Below, in pieces: positions 9,268 through 18,493 of a DNA stretch of 64,000 nt (positions are counted from its first letter, which is position 1; the number at the start of each line of letters is the position of its first letter). The notes beneath the pieces are model-generated. The model was not told the DNA's origin. It did not search any database and was given only the letters and a program-made list of their open reading frames with translations. The stretch is taken from the NCBI GenBank assembly GCA_012513605.1, contig JAAZBV010000136.1:1-64000 (forward strand). The letters run 5' to 3'. A program made the translations under genes and the position numbers. The DNA comes from Desulfatiglans sp. Its GTDB lineage: Bacteria > Desulfobacterota > DSM-4660 > Desulfatiglandales > HGW-15.

Positions 9268-9981
9268 ATGATAAACGGAATGCTTGAATCTTCCAGGGGT
9301 TGCATGAAAGAAGAATTCAGGATGGATATAATATCCAGCAACCTATCAAATATCAACGTTATCGGTTTCAAAAAAGACAGGATCTCTTTTCAGAATATCC
9401 TTGACAAGACATCAATGTCCGCCAATGCGCCCGCAAATGTAACAATAAGGCCTGATATGGAGCAGGGTGACCTGAATGGTACAGGAAACGCGCTTGATCT
9501 TGCTATTACAGGAAAGGGTTTTTTCAAGGTCAACACTGAAAATGGCATAAGATATACCAGAAAAGGTAATTTTACCCTTGACCAGGACGGTATGCTTACA
9601 ACACAGAGCGGCGACAAGGTCATGGGCAAATCAGGCCCCATAAAGATAACTGGGGAAAATATAAGTATTGACAGAAAGGGCAATATCCAGACCGATGATG
9701 GTATAATCAGCCAGCTTGATGTTGTGGATTTTGAAAATTATAAAGGGCTCAGTAAAGAGGGAAAAACTTTTTTTATAAATCAGTTTGATGAGCCTGAAAT
9801 AGAGCTCCCGACTGAGACAGCTATATCCCAGGGATACACAGAACTCTCAAATGTCAATGCAGCGGATGAAATGGTAAACATGATTCATGCTACAAGGGCA
9901 TTTGAATCATACCAGAAGGCCATGAGGACTATTGATGATTTGAACAACCAGGCCATAAACCAGGTTGGAAAATTAAGATAA
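9268..9981 (+). CDS. flgF: Flagellar proximal/distal rod protein FlgF
   Basis: 237 residues, the usual FlgF size. It carries the N-terminal flagellar rod motif (SSNLSNINVIGFKKDRISF, about residues 28-46), the hook-basal-body central domain (LDLAITGKGFFKV) and the C-terminal rod/hook helix (ELSNVNAADEMVNMIHATRAFESYQK). FlgF forms part of the rod in the periplasm. It is the first gene behind the sigma-54 promoter, with GGAGG 6-7 nt upstream of the ATG. It is more divergent than the following flgG, as usual for FlgF. Confidence 0.94.
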   Translation: MINGMLESSRGCMKEEFRMDIISSNLSNINVIGFKKDRISFQNILDKTSMSANAPANVTIRPDMEQGDLNGTGNALDLAITGKGFFKVNTENGIRYTRKGNFTLDQDGMLTTQSGDKVMGKSGPIKITGENISIDRKGNIQTDDGIISQLDVVDFENYKGLSKEGKTFFINQFDEPEIELPTETAISQGYTELSNVNAADEMVNMIHATRAFESYQKAMRTIDDLNNQAINQVGKLR

Positions 9982-10004
9982 TATAGAAAAGAAGGAGAAG
10001 AGAA

Positions 10005-10790
10005 ATGATAAGAAGCCTTTGGACAGCCGCATCAGGCATGTCAGCCCAGAAATTGAACATGGATGTTATCGCACAGAACCTTGCAAACGTAAATACCAGC
10101 GGGTTCAAAAAAAGCCGTGCGGATTTTGAAGACCTCCTGTATCAGAACATGAAGTCGCCGGGTGCTGACACAAGTTCAGGCGGACAGATACCTACAGGCA
10201 TCCAGATCGGTATGGGCACAAGACCTGTATCAGTGCAGAAGATATTCACCCAGGGGGATTTCCAGCAGACAGGTAATAAACTGGATATGGCCATTGAAGG
10301 GGATGGTTTTTTCAGGGTAATCAGCAATGGCGAAGAGGTCTATACCAGGGCCGGCTCCTTTAAACTTGACAGTGAAGGATACATTGTGACCTCACAGGGT
10401 GACAGGCTTCAGCCGGAGATTACAATACCGCAAACTGCCGTGGATTTCACAATTGATGCAGGTGGTATGCTTTCAGCAATGGAAGAAGATGGTAACACTA
10501 TTGCAGCTTCAGGGCAGATTAATCTGTATAACTTTATTAACCCCTCAGGGTTAAAAAGTCTTGGCGGTAATTATTACAGCCCCACCCCTGCATCAGGTGA
10601 GGCCACAGAGGGTACTCCCGGCGTGGATGGACTTGGCACAATTGTTCAGAATTCTCTTGAAATTTCAAATGTTGATGTTGTTGAAGAGATGGTGAACATG
10701 ATCGCATGCCAGCGCGCCTATGAAATATCATCAAAATCCATCAGGTCTGCTGATGACATGATGCAGATGGCAAACAATATAAAGAGATAG
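10005..10790 (+). CDS. flgG: Flagellar distal rod protein FlgG
   Basis: 261 residues, canonical FlgG length. Diagnostic N-terminus (MIRSLWTAASGMSAQKLNMD), the rod motif AQNLANVNTSGFKK, the FlgG-typical SSGGQIPTGIQIGMGTRP insert, the central GDGFFRV motif, and C-terminal SLEISNVDVVEEMVNMIACQRAYE. It forms the distal rod that passes through the P and L rings. GAAGGAG precedes the ATG; 23 bp separate it from flgF. Confidence 0.98.
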   Translation: MIRSLWTAASGMSAQKLNMDVIAQNLANVNTSGFKKSRADFEDLLYQNMKSPGADTSSGGQIPTGIQIGMGTRPVSVQKIFTQGDFQQTGNKLDMAIEGDGFFRVISNGEEVYTRAGSFKLDSEGYIVTSQGDRLQPEITIPQTAVDFTIDAGGMLSAMEEDGNTIAASGQINLYNFINPSGLKSLGGNYYSPTPASGEATEGTPGVDGLGTIVQNSLEISNVDVVEEMVNMIACQRAYEISSKSIRSADDMMQMANNIKR

Positions 10791-10800
10791 GAAAAAAGCC

Positions 10801-11775
10801 ATGATAATTAATACTTTCAAGTCAGTCAAATATTCGTTAACTCTGTTTACAGCATGCATGCTGTTTTCATCCTTATCTCTTTCTCTTGAAATCAGGGTAA
10901 AGGATAAGGCGCTTATTGATGGTGACAAAGTCAATCTTGGTGATATAGCTATTTTTGAGCCATCAGATGATATACGCGTTGACAGGTTAAGGGCGATTGA
11001 AATCTCAGCGTCCCCTGCCCCTGATACAATACGTAAGATTGAAAAAGAGCTCGTTATGTACAGGGTGGCCCATCATATCAGCGGGAATAAGGATATTACC
11101 CTTAAAATGGCTGAAGGTATTGTTGTTGAAAGAGAATCACAGGTTATCTCAGGTAAAAGTCTTGAGAAGATATTCACAGATTATGTGCGTAAAAATTCAC
11201 CCTTTGATCAGGATCAGATAATAATAGAAAACATAAATACACCATCATCTATAGCATTCCCAAAAGGAAGGCTGGATTGGGAGATAACAGAAAAACAGAA
11301 CAATAATTATTCAGGAAATATCTCAATTAATGTGGAATTTTATTTAGAAGGTGAGCCACAGAGAAAGATAGTCCTCTCAGGAAAGGTCGGGATCATTAAA
11401 GAGGTTATAAAAGCGACCAGAAACATCAATAAAGGAGAGGTTATCACATCAAAGGATATAACCCTTGTATCAGAAAAAGGGAAAAACAATAAAAACTCAA
11501 TATCAGGGATTGAAGATGTTATTGGAAAAAGAGCCACCAGAAGAATCCAGGTAGATCAGACTATCCAGAACGGTATGGTAATGGTACCCCCTGCTATCGA
11601 AAAGGGTGCTCAGGTAATGATAAGGGCCGAAAATGAAAAACTTGTCATAACTGCCTCAGGAAAGGCTCTTGAAGAGGGCAGCGTTGGTGACCAGATAAAA
11701 GTATTGAACATTGCAAGTGGCAAAGAAATAATAGCAACAGTAAAAAGAACTAATCTTGTACAGGTACAGTTCTGA
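10801..11775 (+). CDS. flgA: P-ring assembly chaperone FlgA
   Basis: 324 residues, longer than enterobacterial FlgA (about 220) but usual for deltaproteobacteria, where an N-terminal extension precedes the SAF domain. A signal peptide (about 1-29, ending SLSLS-LEI) sends it to the periplasm. The SAF/FlgA core is at about 195-324: ATRNINKGEVITSKDITLV, IGKRATRRIQVDQTI, and the terminal IKVLNIASGKEIIATVKR. It helps FlgI polymerise around the rod. It sits 10 bp after flgG and upstream of the ring genes. Confidence 0.93.
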   Translation: MIINTFKSVKYSLTLFTACMLFSSLSLSLEIRVKDKALIDGDKVNLGDIAIFEPSDDIRVDRLRAIEISASPAPDTIRKIEKELVMYRVAHHISGNKDITLKMAEGIVVERESQVISGKSLEKIFTDYVRKNSPFDQDQIIIENINTPSSIAFPKGRLDWEITEKQNNNYSGNISINVEFYLEGEPQRKIVLSGKVGIIKEVIKATRNINKGEVITSKDITLVSEKGKNNKNSISGIEDVIGKRATRRIQVDQTIQNGMVMVPPAIEKGAQVMIRAENEKLVITASGKALEEGSVGDQIKVLNIASGKEIIATVKRTNLVQVQF

Positions 11776-11812
11776 AAAATATTAACAGGGAATAATTTCC
11801 CGGGAGTTAAAA

Positions 11813-12553
11813 ATGGTAAAAGTAATTTTTATAATAACTATCCTCTGCATCACAGCAGTAACAGGCTGTGCCTCAAAAGTACCCCAGAGGCAGACCATGA
11901 TGCCGGCAGTAATGCCCTCGGTAAATGCTGTAGCGTATGACAGGGATATTAATAAGAGAGAACCTGAATCGCTTGCAGGCATTTTTTCTGATGAAGTATC
12001 CAGGGATTTTTATCAGGACCTCCGCGCCCATAAGGTGGGTGATCTTGTTACTGTTAATATTGTTGAGACTTCCAAGGCCAGCAAATCTGCTGCAACACAG
12101 ACAGGAAGAAACTCATCTATTGATGCTGGCATTCAGAATATGCTGGGCTGGGAAGGTAAAATTAAAAATATCACATCACTGGGAAACAGCGATGCACGTA
12201 ATGCATTTAACAGTTCGAGCATGCTGAAGGGTTCACTTACCAACAGTTTTAACGGCACAGGGCAGACTTCAAGAGGCGACAGCATGACTGCATCAATAAC
12301 TGCGAAGGTTATTGATGTAAAACCAAATGGCAATCTGCTTATAGAGGGGATAAGGGAGATAAGGGTCAACAGTGAAACACAGATAATTATTCTCTCCGGT
12401 TTCATCAGGCCGGTTGATATATCACAGGATAACACTGTACTTTCAAGTTACATAGGGGATGCAAAAATCGAGTATCTTGGAACCGGGGTAATAAGTGACA
12501 AACAGCGTCCCGGCTGGCTTACAAGGGCAGCAGACATTATATGGCCCTTTTAA
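11813..12553 (+). CDS. flgH: Flagellar L-ring lipoprotein FlgH
   Basis: 246 residues. Lipoprotein signal with lipobox VTGC (Cys19). Family motifs are DLRAHKVGDLVTVNIVE, GNLLIEGIREIRVNSETQ and the C-terminal GFIRPVDISQDNTV and YLGTGVISDKQRPGW. It forms the outer-membrane L ring. The C-terminal coding region overlaps an in-frame ATG of the flgI frame, but flgI most likely starts 11 bp after the flgH stop. Confidence 0.97.
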   Translation: MVKVIFIITILCITAVTGCASKVPQRQTMMPAVMPSVNAVAYDRDINKREPESLAGIFSDEVSRDFYQDLRAHKVGDLVTVNIVETSKASKSAATQTGRNSSIDAGIQNMLGWEGKIKNITSLGNSDARNAFNSSSMLKGSLTNSFNGTGQTSRGDSMTASITAKVIDVKPNGNLLIEGIREIRVNSETQIIILSGFIRPVDISQDNTVLSSYIGDAKIEYLGTGVISDKQRPGWLTRAADIIWPF

Positions 12554-12564
12554 TGGAGGCAACA

Positions 12565-13689
12565 ATGAAACAGGTTAAAAATAATAGACGTTTAAAACTT
12601 ATTATCCTTACGGTCCTTGTAATTGCAGGTTATGCAACATGTGTTTCAGGGGCAAGGATAAAGGATATTGCATCTTTCAAGGGTGTAAGAAGCAATCAGC
12701 TTATAGGTTACGGTCTTGTAATAGGCCTGAACGGAACAGGTGATGGCAATTCAACACAGTTTACAACACAAACCCTCGCCAACATGATGGAACGTCTTGG
12801 AATACATACCATTCCTGAGAAAATCAAGGTAGATAATGTAGCAGGTGTTATTGTTACAGCAAATCTCCCCCCCTTTTCAAAAAAGGGGAGCACAATCGAT
12901 GTGCTTGTATCATCAATAGGTGATGCAAAAAGCCTTCAGGGTGGAACACTTGTCATGACACCCCTTAAGGGCGCTGATAACAATATATATGCAATAGCCC
13001 AGGGGGCGCTGCTGGTAGGAGGTTTTGCCTCTTCAGGGGCTGCAGGAGGCGGCGTACAGAAAAATCATCCTACAGTAGCACGAATACCTAGCGGAGCGCT
13101 GATTGAAAGGGAAATAGCCTTTGATTTCAATTCACTGGCAGATATAACTATTGCCCTTGACCGTCCGGATTTTACAACAGCACTCAGGGTATCTGAAGCC
13201 ATAAACAATACACTCGGGACTAAAAATGCTATCCCTGTGGATGCAGGCACAATAAGGATTAAGATACCGGAGACATTTGCAGAGAATCATGTCACCCTGG
13301 TATCTTCACTTGAACAGATAGAGATTCAGCCTGATATGGAAGCAAGAATCGTGCTCTCTGAAAGAACCGGCACGGTCATAATGGGTGAAAAGGCAATGAT
13401 TTCACCGATCGCTATTGCCCACGGAAACCTGAGTGTTGAGATCAAGGAGAAAAAGGATGTAAGTCAGCCTGCGCCATTCTCACAGGGTGAAACAGTGGTA
13501 ACGCCGGATACCGAAGTGAATGTGACAGAAGAAAATAATAAATTCCTGCTTGTAAGCCCGGAAAAGGCAGATATAGGCAGTGTGGTTAAAGCATTGAATG
13601 CAATAGGGGTTTCACCAAGAGACCTTATAACAGTATTCCAGGCAATAAAGGCGAGCGGGGCCTTACAGGCTGAGCTTGAGATTATTTAG
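12565..13689 (+). CDS. flgI: Flagellar P-ring protein FlgI
   Basis: 374 residues from the ATG at 12565, preferred over the upstream in-frame ATG at 12541 because GGAGG lies 5 nt before it and the signal peptide (LIILTVLVIAGYATCVSGA) is then near the N-terminus. Mature protein begins RIKDIASFKGVRSNQLIGYG, the FlgI hallmark. TGDGNSTQFTTQTLANMMERLG and the terminal PRDLITVFQAIKASGALQAEL are conserved. It forms the periplasmic P ring around the rod. Confidence 0.98.
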   Translation: MKQVKNNRRLKLIILTVLVIAGYATCVSGARIKDIASFKGVRSNQLIGYGLVIGLNGTGDGNSTQFTTQTLANMMERLGIHTIPEKIKVDNVAGVIVTANLPPFSKKGSTIDVLVSSIGDAKSLQGGTLVMTPLKGADNNIYAIAQGALLVGGFASSGAAGGGVQKNHPTVARIPSGALIEREIAFDFNSLADITIALDRPDFTTALRVSEAINNTLGTKNAIPVDAGTIRIKIPETFAENHVTLVSSLEQIEIQPDMEARIVLSERTGTVIMGEKAMISPIAIAHGNLSVEIKEKKDVSQPAPFSQGETVVTPDTEVNVTEENNKFLLVSPEKADIGSVVKALNAIGVSPRDLITVFQAIKASGALQAELEII

Positions 13690-13730
13690 TTTTTGTTAAA
13701 AGAAAGGCCATAACAGGGGGCATACAGTTA

Positions 13731-14462
13731 ATGAAAGATATCTCCATAAAATCATTTGATCAGCCTTCAGCACTAAAAATTGCCGATCAAAAAGATGCCA
13801 AGCTGAAAAAGGCATGTATTGATTTTGAGGCTCTATTTACCTATGAGATGCTTAAAAGCATGAGAAAAAGCATAGAGAAATGCGATCTCTTTCATGGTGG
13901 ACAGGCAGAGGAGATATATGAATCAATGCTTGACCAGGAGCTATCGCAGAATATGGCTGGAAAAGGGAGCAACAGCATCAGCGAAACTTTATATAATCAG
14001 CTCAAAAATATCAATTTGACCGAACAGGCAAAAAATGCAATTCCCGGAACTATCGACAGGGTCAGGGAAACCAGCACACGCCCTGTATGGCCTCTTGATG
14101 GAAAGATATCCTCATCGTTTGGCTTTAGAAAAGATCCGTTTACCGGAAAAAGAAAATTCCATGCAGGAATGGATCTGGCCGCTAAAGAGGGCTCTGATAT
14201 TAAAGCTGTTATGTCTGGCCGGGTACAGATGGTAGATGAGCAGAAGGGATATGGCAAGGTCCTGGTTCTTGATCATGGAGAGGGTTATGCAACACTCTAT
14301 GCCCATAACAGTGATATCACTGTAAAGAGCGGTGACTGGGTACAAAAGGGTGCAATCATTGCAAAGGTAGGCTCAACAGGCAGAAGCACAGGCCCGCACC
14401 TTCACTTTGAGGTAAGAAAGGACGGGCAGAGGCTTGACCCTGAAAAATTCTTTAAATTATGA
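13731..14462 (+). CDS. flgJ: FlgJ-type rod-capping domain fused to M23 endopeptidase
   Basis: 243 residues. Residues about 24-92 form the FlgJ N-terminal rod-binding domain (KKACIDFEALFTYEMLKSMR and YESMLDQELSQNMAGKGS). After a linker, residues about 120-243 are a LytM/M23 metallopeptidase domain. Its start SSFGFRKDPFTGKRKFHAG carries the HxxxD motif (His144, Asp148), and the second metal motif HLHF follows (His223, His225). Enterobacterial FlgJ has instead a C-terminal GH73-type muramidase domain, so the wall-cutting function is here supplied by a peptide-cleaving module (inference). It lies 41 bp after flgI in the ring operon, which fits a role in letting the rod pass the peptidoglycan. No signal peptide, as expected for export through the flagellar apparatus. 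Confidence 0.9.
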   Translation: MKDISIKSFDQPSALKIADQKDAKLKKACIDFEALFTYEMLKSMRKSIEKCDLFHGGQAEEIYESMLDQELSQNMAGKGSNSISETLYNQLKNINLTEQAKNAIPGTIDRVRETSTRPVWPLDGKISSSFGFRKDPFTGKRKFHAGMDLAAKEGSDIKAVMSGRVQMVDEQKGYGKVLVLDHGEGYATLYAHNSDITVKSGDWVQKGAIIAKVGSTGRSTGPHLHFEVRKDGQRLDPEKFFKL

Positions 14463-14534
14463 GGTTAATGGCCCGGTTTAGAGGATATTTCAGCATTTGC
14501 GTTCTTGTACCGATATAAAAGATAAAGGAGTAAC

Positions 14535-14990
14535 ATGGAAAAGGATATTAACAGAATGAAAAATCTATACCTAAAAAGGGTATCACTATATGAAGAGCTG
14601 CTTAACTGTATAAAAAGGGAGAGTGATAACCTTATAAACCAGGATATTAAGGGTATCTGGTCATCCCTGGATGAGAAAAAGGAGATACTGGAGGCTATAG
14701 AAGAAAATAACAGGAGCTTTCCTGAAAATTATACTGTGAGCCCTGTACCAACAGATATTTCTCGGAATGACAAGAATTTGATAATGGATTTCAAGCGAAA
14801 ACTCATGGATTTAAAGCAGGAAATTGGCACAAGGATCAATGAAAACATATCATTTATCAATGAAACGCTCACTTTTATCAACGACGTGTTCAACACCATC
14901 ACAAATAGTGATAAAAAACCTGATACATATGGACGGGGCCAGAAAAGTAGAAATGGAACATCTAACCTAATTTATCATAACGAGGTTTAA
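14535..14990 (+). CDS. flgN: FlgN-like flagellar export chaperone
   Basis: 151 residues, largely helical, with heptad-like N-terminal (YLKRVSLYEELLNCIKRESDNLI) and C-terminal helices (INENISFINETLTFINDVFNTI), and a short conserved-looking tail ending LIYHNEV. Length, helical make-up and position directly before flgK match FlgN, the cytoplasmic chaperone for FlgK and FlgL. Sequence identity in this family is low, so the call rests mainly on context. GGAG lies upstream of the ATG; flgK starts 2 bp after its stop. Confidence 0.82.
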   Translation: MEKDINRMKNLYLKRVSLYEELLNCIKRESDNLINQDIKGIWSSLDEKKEILEAIEENNRSFPENYTVSPVPTDISRNDKNLIMDFKRKLMDLKQEIGTRINENISFINETLTFINDVFNTITNSDKKPDTYGRGQKSRNGTSNLIYHNEV

Positions 14991-14992
14991 AA

Positions 14993-16717
14993 ATGAGCGG
15001 AATTGGCCTTGTACTTAATCTTGCAAAGGACGCAATACTTACACAGCAATATGCAATTGATGTGATTTCCCATAATATTGCAAATGTAAGCACTGAAGGG
15101 TATGCAAGACAGGTTCCAATGCTTGAGGCCCAGAATGCTGCGCCGTATGCAGGTCATTTATTCGGCAGGGGTGTAAAGCTGAGTGATATTCAGAGCGTTA
15201 CAAATGCATTCATTGAAAAGCGTCTGCAGTCAGCAACAAGCAATCTCTCCATGATGTCTGAAAAAGAGACCTATATGAATATCATGGAGACTATCTTCAC
15301 AGAAAATTCAGGCAACAGTATAAGCAATCAGCTTAGCCAATTCTGGAATGCCCTTAATGACCTGAATAATAACCCTTCAGGAATACCTGAAAGAAACATA
15401 CTGACTGAATACGCATCTCTTCTTGCCCAGAGTTTTCAGGATACTAACAGTGATCTTCTAAACTTAAGCAAAGAGGTTAACAACTCGATAGAGGTAAGCA
15501 TCAACTCCATAAATGAAATACTGGATCAGATTGCCGATATAAATAAACAGATACAACTGGTACGAATTACAGGGAATCCAAATGATCTGATAAATAAAAG
15601 GGATCTTCTGGTAAAAGATCTGTCCACTTATTTAGATATCAATACCTATGAATATGAAGACGGGACCATTTCTGTCAGCAGCAATAAGGGTTTTATGCTG
15701 GTCAACAAGCAGGCATCATATCACCTTGACTTTAATGGGGTTGATATTACATGGTCAACCAATTCAACCCCGATAACTGATAATATTAATGGCGGTAAGC
15801 TTGGCGGATGGCTCGATATAAGGGATGAGATAATTCCGAAGTTCAAGTCTGACCTTGATGAACTTGCAAAGGCAATAATATGGGAAGTTAACAAAATTCA
15901 CAGCCAGGGAGTGGGGCTTAACGGATTTACCTCTGTCACAGGAACTTATAAAGTTACAGATTCATCTGAAGCTATTGGGAGCATTGATTCAGGACTTGAC
16001 TATTATGACAGGATTAAAGATGGGAGCTTCAAGATCTGGTTATATAATGCTGACGGCGATGTTGAGTTAGAGGCAACAATACCTGTTGACACAGGTACAT
16101 CCCTTGATGTCCTCAGATCTGTAATAGACGGGTATACTGGCTTGAACGCCTCAATTACAAATGGTTCACTGAATATCCAGGCTGACGCCGGTTACACCTT
16201 CGCCTTTTCAGATGACAACAGCAATATACTTGCAGCGCTCGGTATAAATACATTTTTTAAAGCCTCAAATGCCAGGGATATGGGGTTAAACGATATGATT
16301 ATTGCCGATAAAAACTATATTGCAGCAGGCATAATAAGCAATGGGGAGATATATCCCGGAGATAACACAAATTCACTTAATCTGGCAAACCTCCAGTATC
16401 AAAATGTATCTGTAAAAAAATGGATCTATTCAAGGGGTGAGAGCCCAACCTCACTTGATGTTACAAATATTACAATGGATAATTATTATCATCAGATGGT
16501 AGGTTCAATAGGCATAGAGAGCCAGAGTGTACAAAGGGAAAAGGCCTATACCCTGGCGATACAGCAGGAGATGCAGGCGACAAGGGACAATATCTCCGCT
16601 GTTTCTCTGGATGAGGAGATGACAAACCTGATCAAGTATCAGCATGCCTATATGGCTGCTGCCAAATTAATAACCACCGCGCAGCAGATGCTTGATGAAA
16701 TTTTAAAAACGGTATAA
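14993..16717 (+). CDS. flgK: Hook-filament junction protein FlgK (HAP1)
   Basis: 574 residues, typical for FlgK. N-terminal rod motif (DVISHNIANVSTEGYARQ), FlgK helical region with SNQLSQFWNALNDLNNNPSG, a WEVNKIHSQG motif, and C-terminal VSLDEEMTNLIKYQHAYMAA followed by a helix ending at the stop. It joins hook and filament. It follows flgN and precedes flgL by 12 bp. Confidence 0.97.
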   Translation: MSGIGLVLNLAKDAILTQQYAIDVISHNIANVSTEGYARQVPMLEAQNAAPYAGHLFGRGVKLSDIQSVTNAFIEKRLQSATSNLSMMSEKETYMNIMETIFTENSGNSISNQLSQFWNALNDLNNNPSGIPERNILTEYASLLAQSFQDTNSDLLNLSKEVNNSIEVSINSINEILDQIADINKQIQLVRITGNPNDLINKRDLLVKDLSTYLDINTYEYEDGTISVSSNKGFMLVNKQASYHLDFNGVDITWSTNSTPITDNINGGKLGGWLDIRDEIIPKFKSDLDELAKAIIWEVNKIHSQGVGLNGFTSVTGTYKVTDSSEAIGSIDSGLDYYDRIKDGSFKIWLYNADGDVELEATIPVDTGTSLDVLRSVIDGYTGLNASITNGSLNIQADAGYTFAFSDDNSNILAALGINTFFKASNARDMGLNDMIIADKNYIAAGIISNGEIYPGDNTNSLNLANLQYQNVSVKKWIYSRGESPTSLDVTNITMDNYYHQMVGSIGIESQSVQREKAYTLAIQQEMQATRDNISAVSLDEEMTNLIKYQHAYMAAAKLITTAQQMLDEILKTV

Positions 16718-16729
16718 CAAGGGTGTGAC

Positions 16730-17626
16730 ATGAGAGTAGCCAATAAAACATTATATGACGGCACCATAAGAAACCTTAACAGGACATCATCAGGGATGGT
16801 TGAGGCAAATGAGACTGTCTCAACAAATAAAAGGATCAATAATCTTTCTGATGACCCTGTAGGTCTTGTAGCAGTGCTGGGTCTTCGTTCATCACTTTCC
16901 AATCTTAATCAGATGGAAAGAAATATCTCCATGGGAAATTCATGGCTTAAGGCATCAGAATCAGCACTTACACAGGTGAATAATATACTCACATCCACAA
17001 AGGAACTCACTGTTGCAATGAGCAGCGCAAACACCAATGCCTCCCAAAGAGAGGGAAATGTTGACCTTGTAGATGGTTACCTCAAGGAGATAATCTCTCT
17101 TGCAAACAGCTCCACCGGAGGAAGGTATATCTTTGGGGGCACAAATACAGATACCATCCCCTTTGAGTTAGATGCTTCAGCTACACAGGTAGCATACTCA
17201 GGGAATGATACTGCATTTTCAATAAATATCGGTAAGGATTCGGTTGTTCCGGTTGGCAGAGACGGCAAGGATGTATTTGGAGCAAACTGGGATGACTCTA
17301 ATATATTCAAAACCTTAGTGGACCTTAAGACAAGCCTTGAGACCAACGATATTTCCGGTATTCAGGGTGCAATGACAAAACTCGATGAGCATATGAAAAA
17401 TATTAATGCCAATATATCTGATATAGGTGGCAAAACAATAAGGCTGGATGTAAAAAAAGAGGTAGTAACGGACCTGAAGCTCACGGATACCGAAAGAATG
17501 TCAGAACTTGAAGATGCTGATCTTGCAGCAGCAGTTATCAATCTGAAGTCAAAGGAGCTGGCATATAATGCAGCGCTCTCTTCATCATCAAAAATGATGC
17601 AGCTGAGCCTGGTTAACTTTATCTAG
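16730..17626 (+). CDS. flgL: Hook-filament junction protein FlgL (HAP3)
   Basis: 298 residues, flagellin-like. The N-terminal D0/D1 helix (MRVANKTLYDGTIRNLNR, then VSTNKRINNLSDDPVGL) and C-terminal helix (LADADLAAAV-type segment EDADLAAAVINLKSKELAY) are characteristic. The middle has GRYIFGGTNTDTIPF, the FlgL-specific motif. It links FlgK to the filament. csrA follows after 76 bp. Confidence 0.96.
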   Translation: MRVANKTLYDGTIRNLNRTSSGMVEANETVSTNKRINNLSDDPVGLVAVLGLRSSLSNLNQMERNISMGNSWLKASESALTQVNNILTSTKELTVAMSSANTNASQREGNVDLVDGYLKEIISLANSSTGGRYIFGGTNTDTIPFELDASATQVAYSGNDTAFSINIGKDSVVPVGRDGKDVFGANWDDSNIFKTLVDLKTSLETNDISGIQGAMTKLDEHMKNINANISDIGGKTIRLDVKKEVVTDLKLTDTERMSELEDADLAAAVINLKSKELAYNAALSSSSKMMQLSLVNFI

Positions 17627-17702
17627 CTTCCTTTGTAGGGTCTGAGTTTTAGCTTGCTAGGTTTACAGGGTAAAAATATTTCTGGAGCCATGGAGGGTAC
17701 CA

Positions 17703-17936
17703 GTGCTTGTATTAACAAGAAAAGTGGATGAAAGTATAACAATAGGGCATTTTATCACCATATCGATCTTGGAAGTCAAAGGGAATCAGGTAAAACTGGG
17801 CATCAAGGCGCCAAAAGATGTCCATGTAAACAGGAGCGAGATCTACGAAAAGATCATGAGTGAGAATATTAAAGCATCACAGACACAGATCGATCTGGAT
17901 AATTTCCTGAACTCTATTGAAACGGGTGAAAAGTAA
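17703..17936 (+). CDS. csrA: Carbon storage regulator CsrA
   Basis: 77 residues, slightly longer than E. coli CsrA (61) but typical for bacteria that pair it with FliW. GTG start at 17703, supported by TGGAGGG 5-6 nt upstream and the invariant N-terminus MLVLTRK. Key RNA-binding parts are visible: the first strand LTRKVDESI and the [16 protein letters not shown] block with the essential Arg. It binds GGA motifs in mRNA leaders; in flagellar loci it represses flagellin translation and is antagonised by FliW, encoded 3 bp downstream. The extended C-terminus ([14 protein letters not shown]) is the region that contacts FliW in other species. Confidence 0.97.
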   Translation: MLVLTRKVDESITIGHFITISILEVKGNQVKLGIKAPKDVHVNRSEIYEKIMSENIKASQTQIDLDNFLNSIETGEK

Positions 17937-17939
17937 ATA

Positions 17940-18377
17940 ATGAACATTAAAACTTCAAGATTTGGCGATATAGAAATTGACAAAGGCAGGGTTATCCAGT
18001 TTCCTGATGGCCTGATTGGATTCCCTGATGACAAGGAATATATAGTCATGGAGCACAGGAGTGATTCCCCCTTCATGTGGCTCCAGTCTGTAGGTAACCC
18101 TGACCTGGCCTTTGTTATTATAAACCCTTTTCAGGTTTATCCTGAATATTTGAAGGATATCTCGCAAGAGGAAGAAAACGCCCTGAAACCGGACAATAAT
18201 GAAACCGTAACGATATTTGCGATTGTAACCATACCTACTGGAAAACCTCATGAATCAACCTTAAATCTGATGGGGCCGGTTGTGATAGATCCTGTTACAA
18301 ATAAAGGTAAACAGGTAATCCTGGCAAATTCGGGATACAGTCACCGGCACCCGGTCACTTTTAAGGCTGCGAGATAA
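17940..18377 (+). CDS. fliW: Flagellar assembly factor FliW
   Basis: 145 residues, standard FliW size. Motifs are VIQFPDGLIGFPDDKEYIV near the N-terminus, WLQSVGNPDLAFVIINPF in the middle and LMGPVVIDPVTNKGKQVIL near the end. FliW binds and blocks CsrA until flagellin binds FliW, coupling filament assembly to flagellin translation. Tight spacing to csrA supports the partner pair. Confidence 0.97.
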   Translation: MNIKTSRFGDIEIDKGRVIQFPDGLIGFPDDKEYIVMEHRSDSPFMWLQSVGNPDLAFVIINPFQVYPEYLKDISQEEENALKPDNNETVTIFAIVTIPTGKPHESTLNLMGPVVIDPVTNKGKQVILANSGYSHRHPVTFKAAR

Positions 18378-18392
18378 TAGGATATCTTTACT

Positions 18393-18445
18393 CTATTTTT
18401 TCAGGCAGAAAAGGAAATTATTCAATAATATCCTTGAAAAAATAG
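18393..18445 (+). promoter_or_regulatory. 11-bp inverted repeat after fliW
   Basis: CTATTTTTTCA (18393-18403) and TGAAAAAATAG (18435-18445) are perfect complements with a 31-nt loop that has further pairing potential. It could act as a weak AU-rich terminator or a leader structure for the next small gene. No stronger statement is possible. Confidence 0.35.
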
Positions 18446-18493
18446 GTCTTACGTATTATATTTTGCATTACTTTTCTAATTCAGGGTTCAGTA

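Noticed and set aside
12541-12564. flgI start at 12541 inside flgH
   Set aside because: GGAGG lies in front of the ATG at 12565 and the signal peptide fits that start.
17627-17702. Possible sigma-54 promoter before csrA (GG...GC elements in GGTCTGAGTTTTAGC)
   Set aside because: The GG to GC spacing is 11 nt instead of 10 and the flanking consensus is poor.
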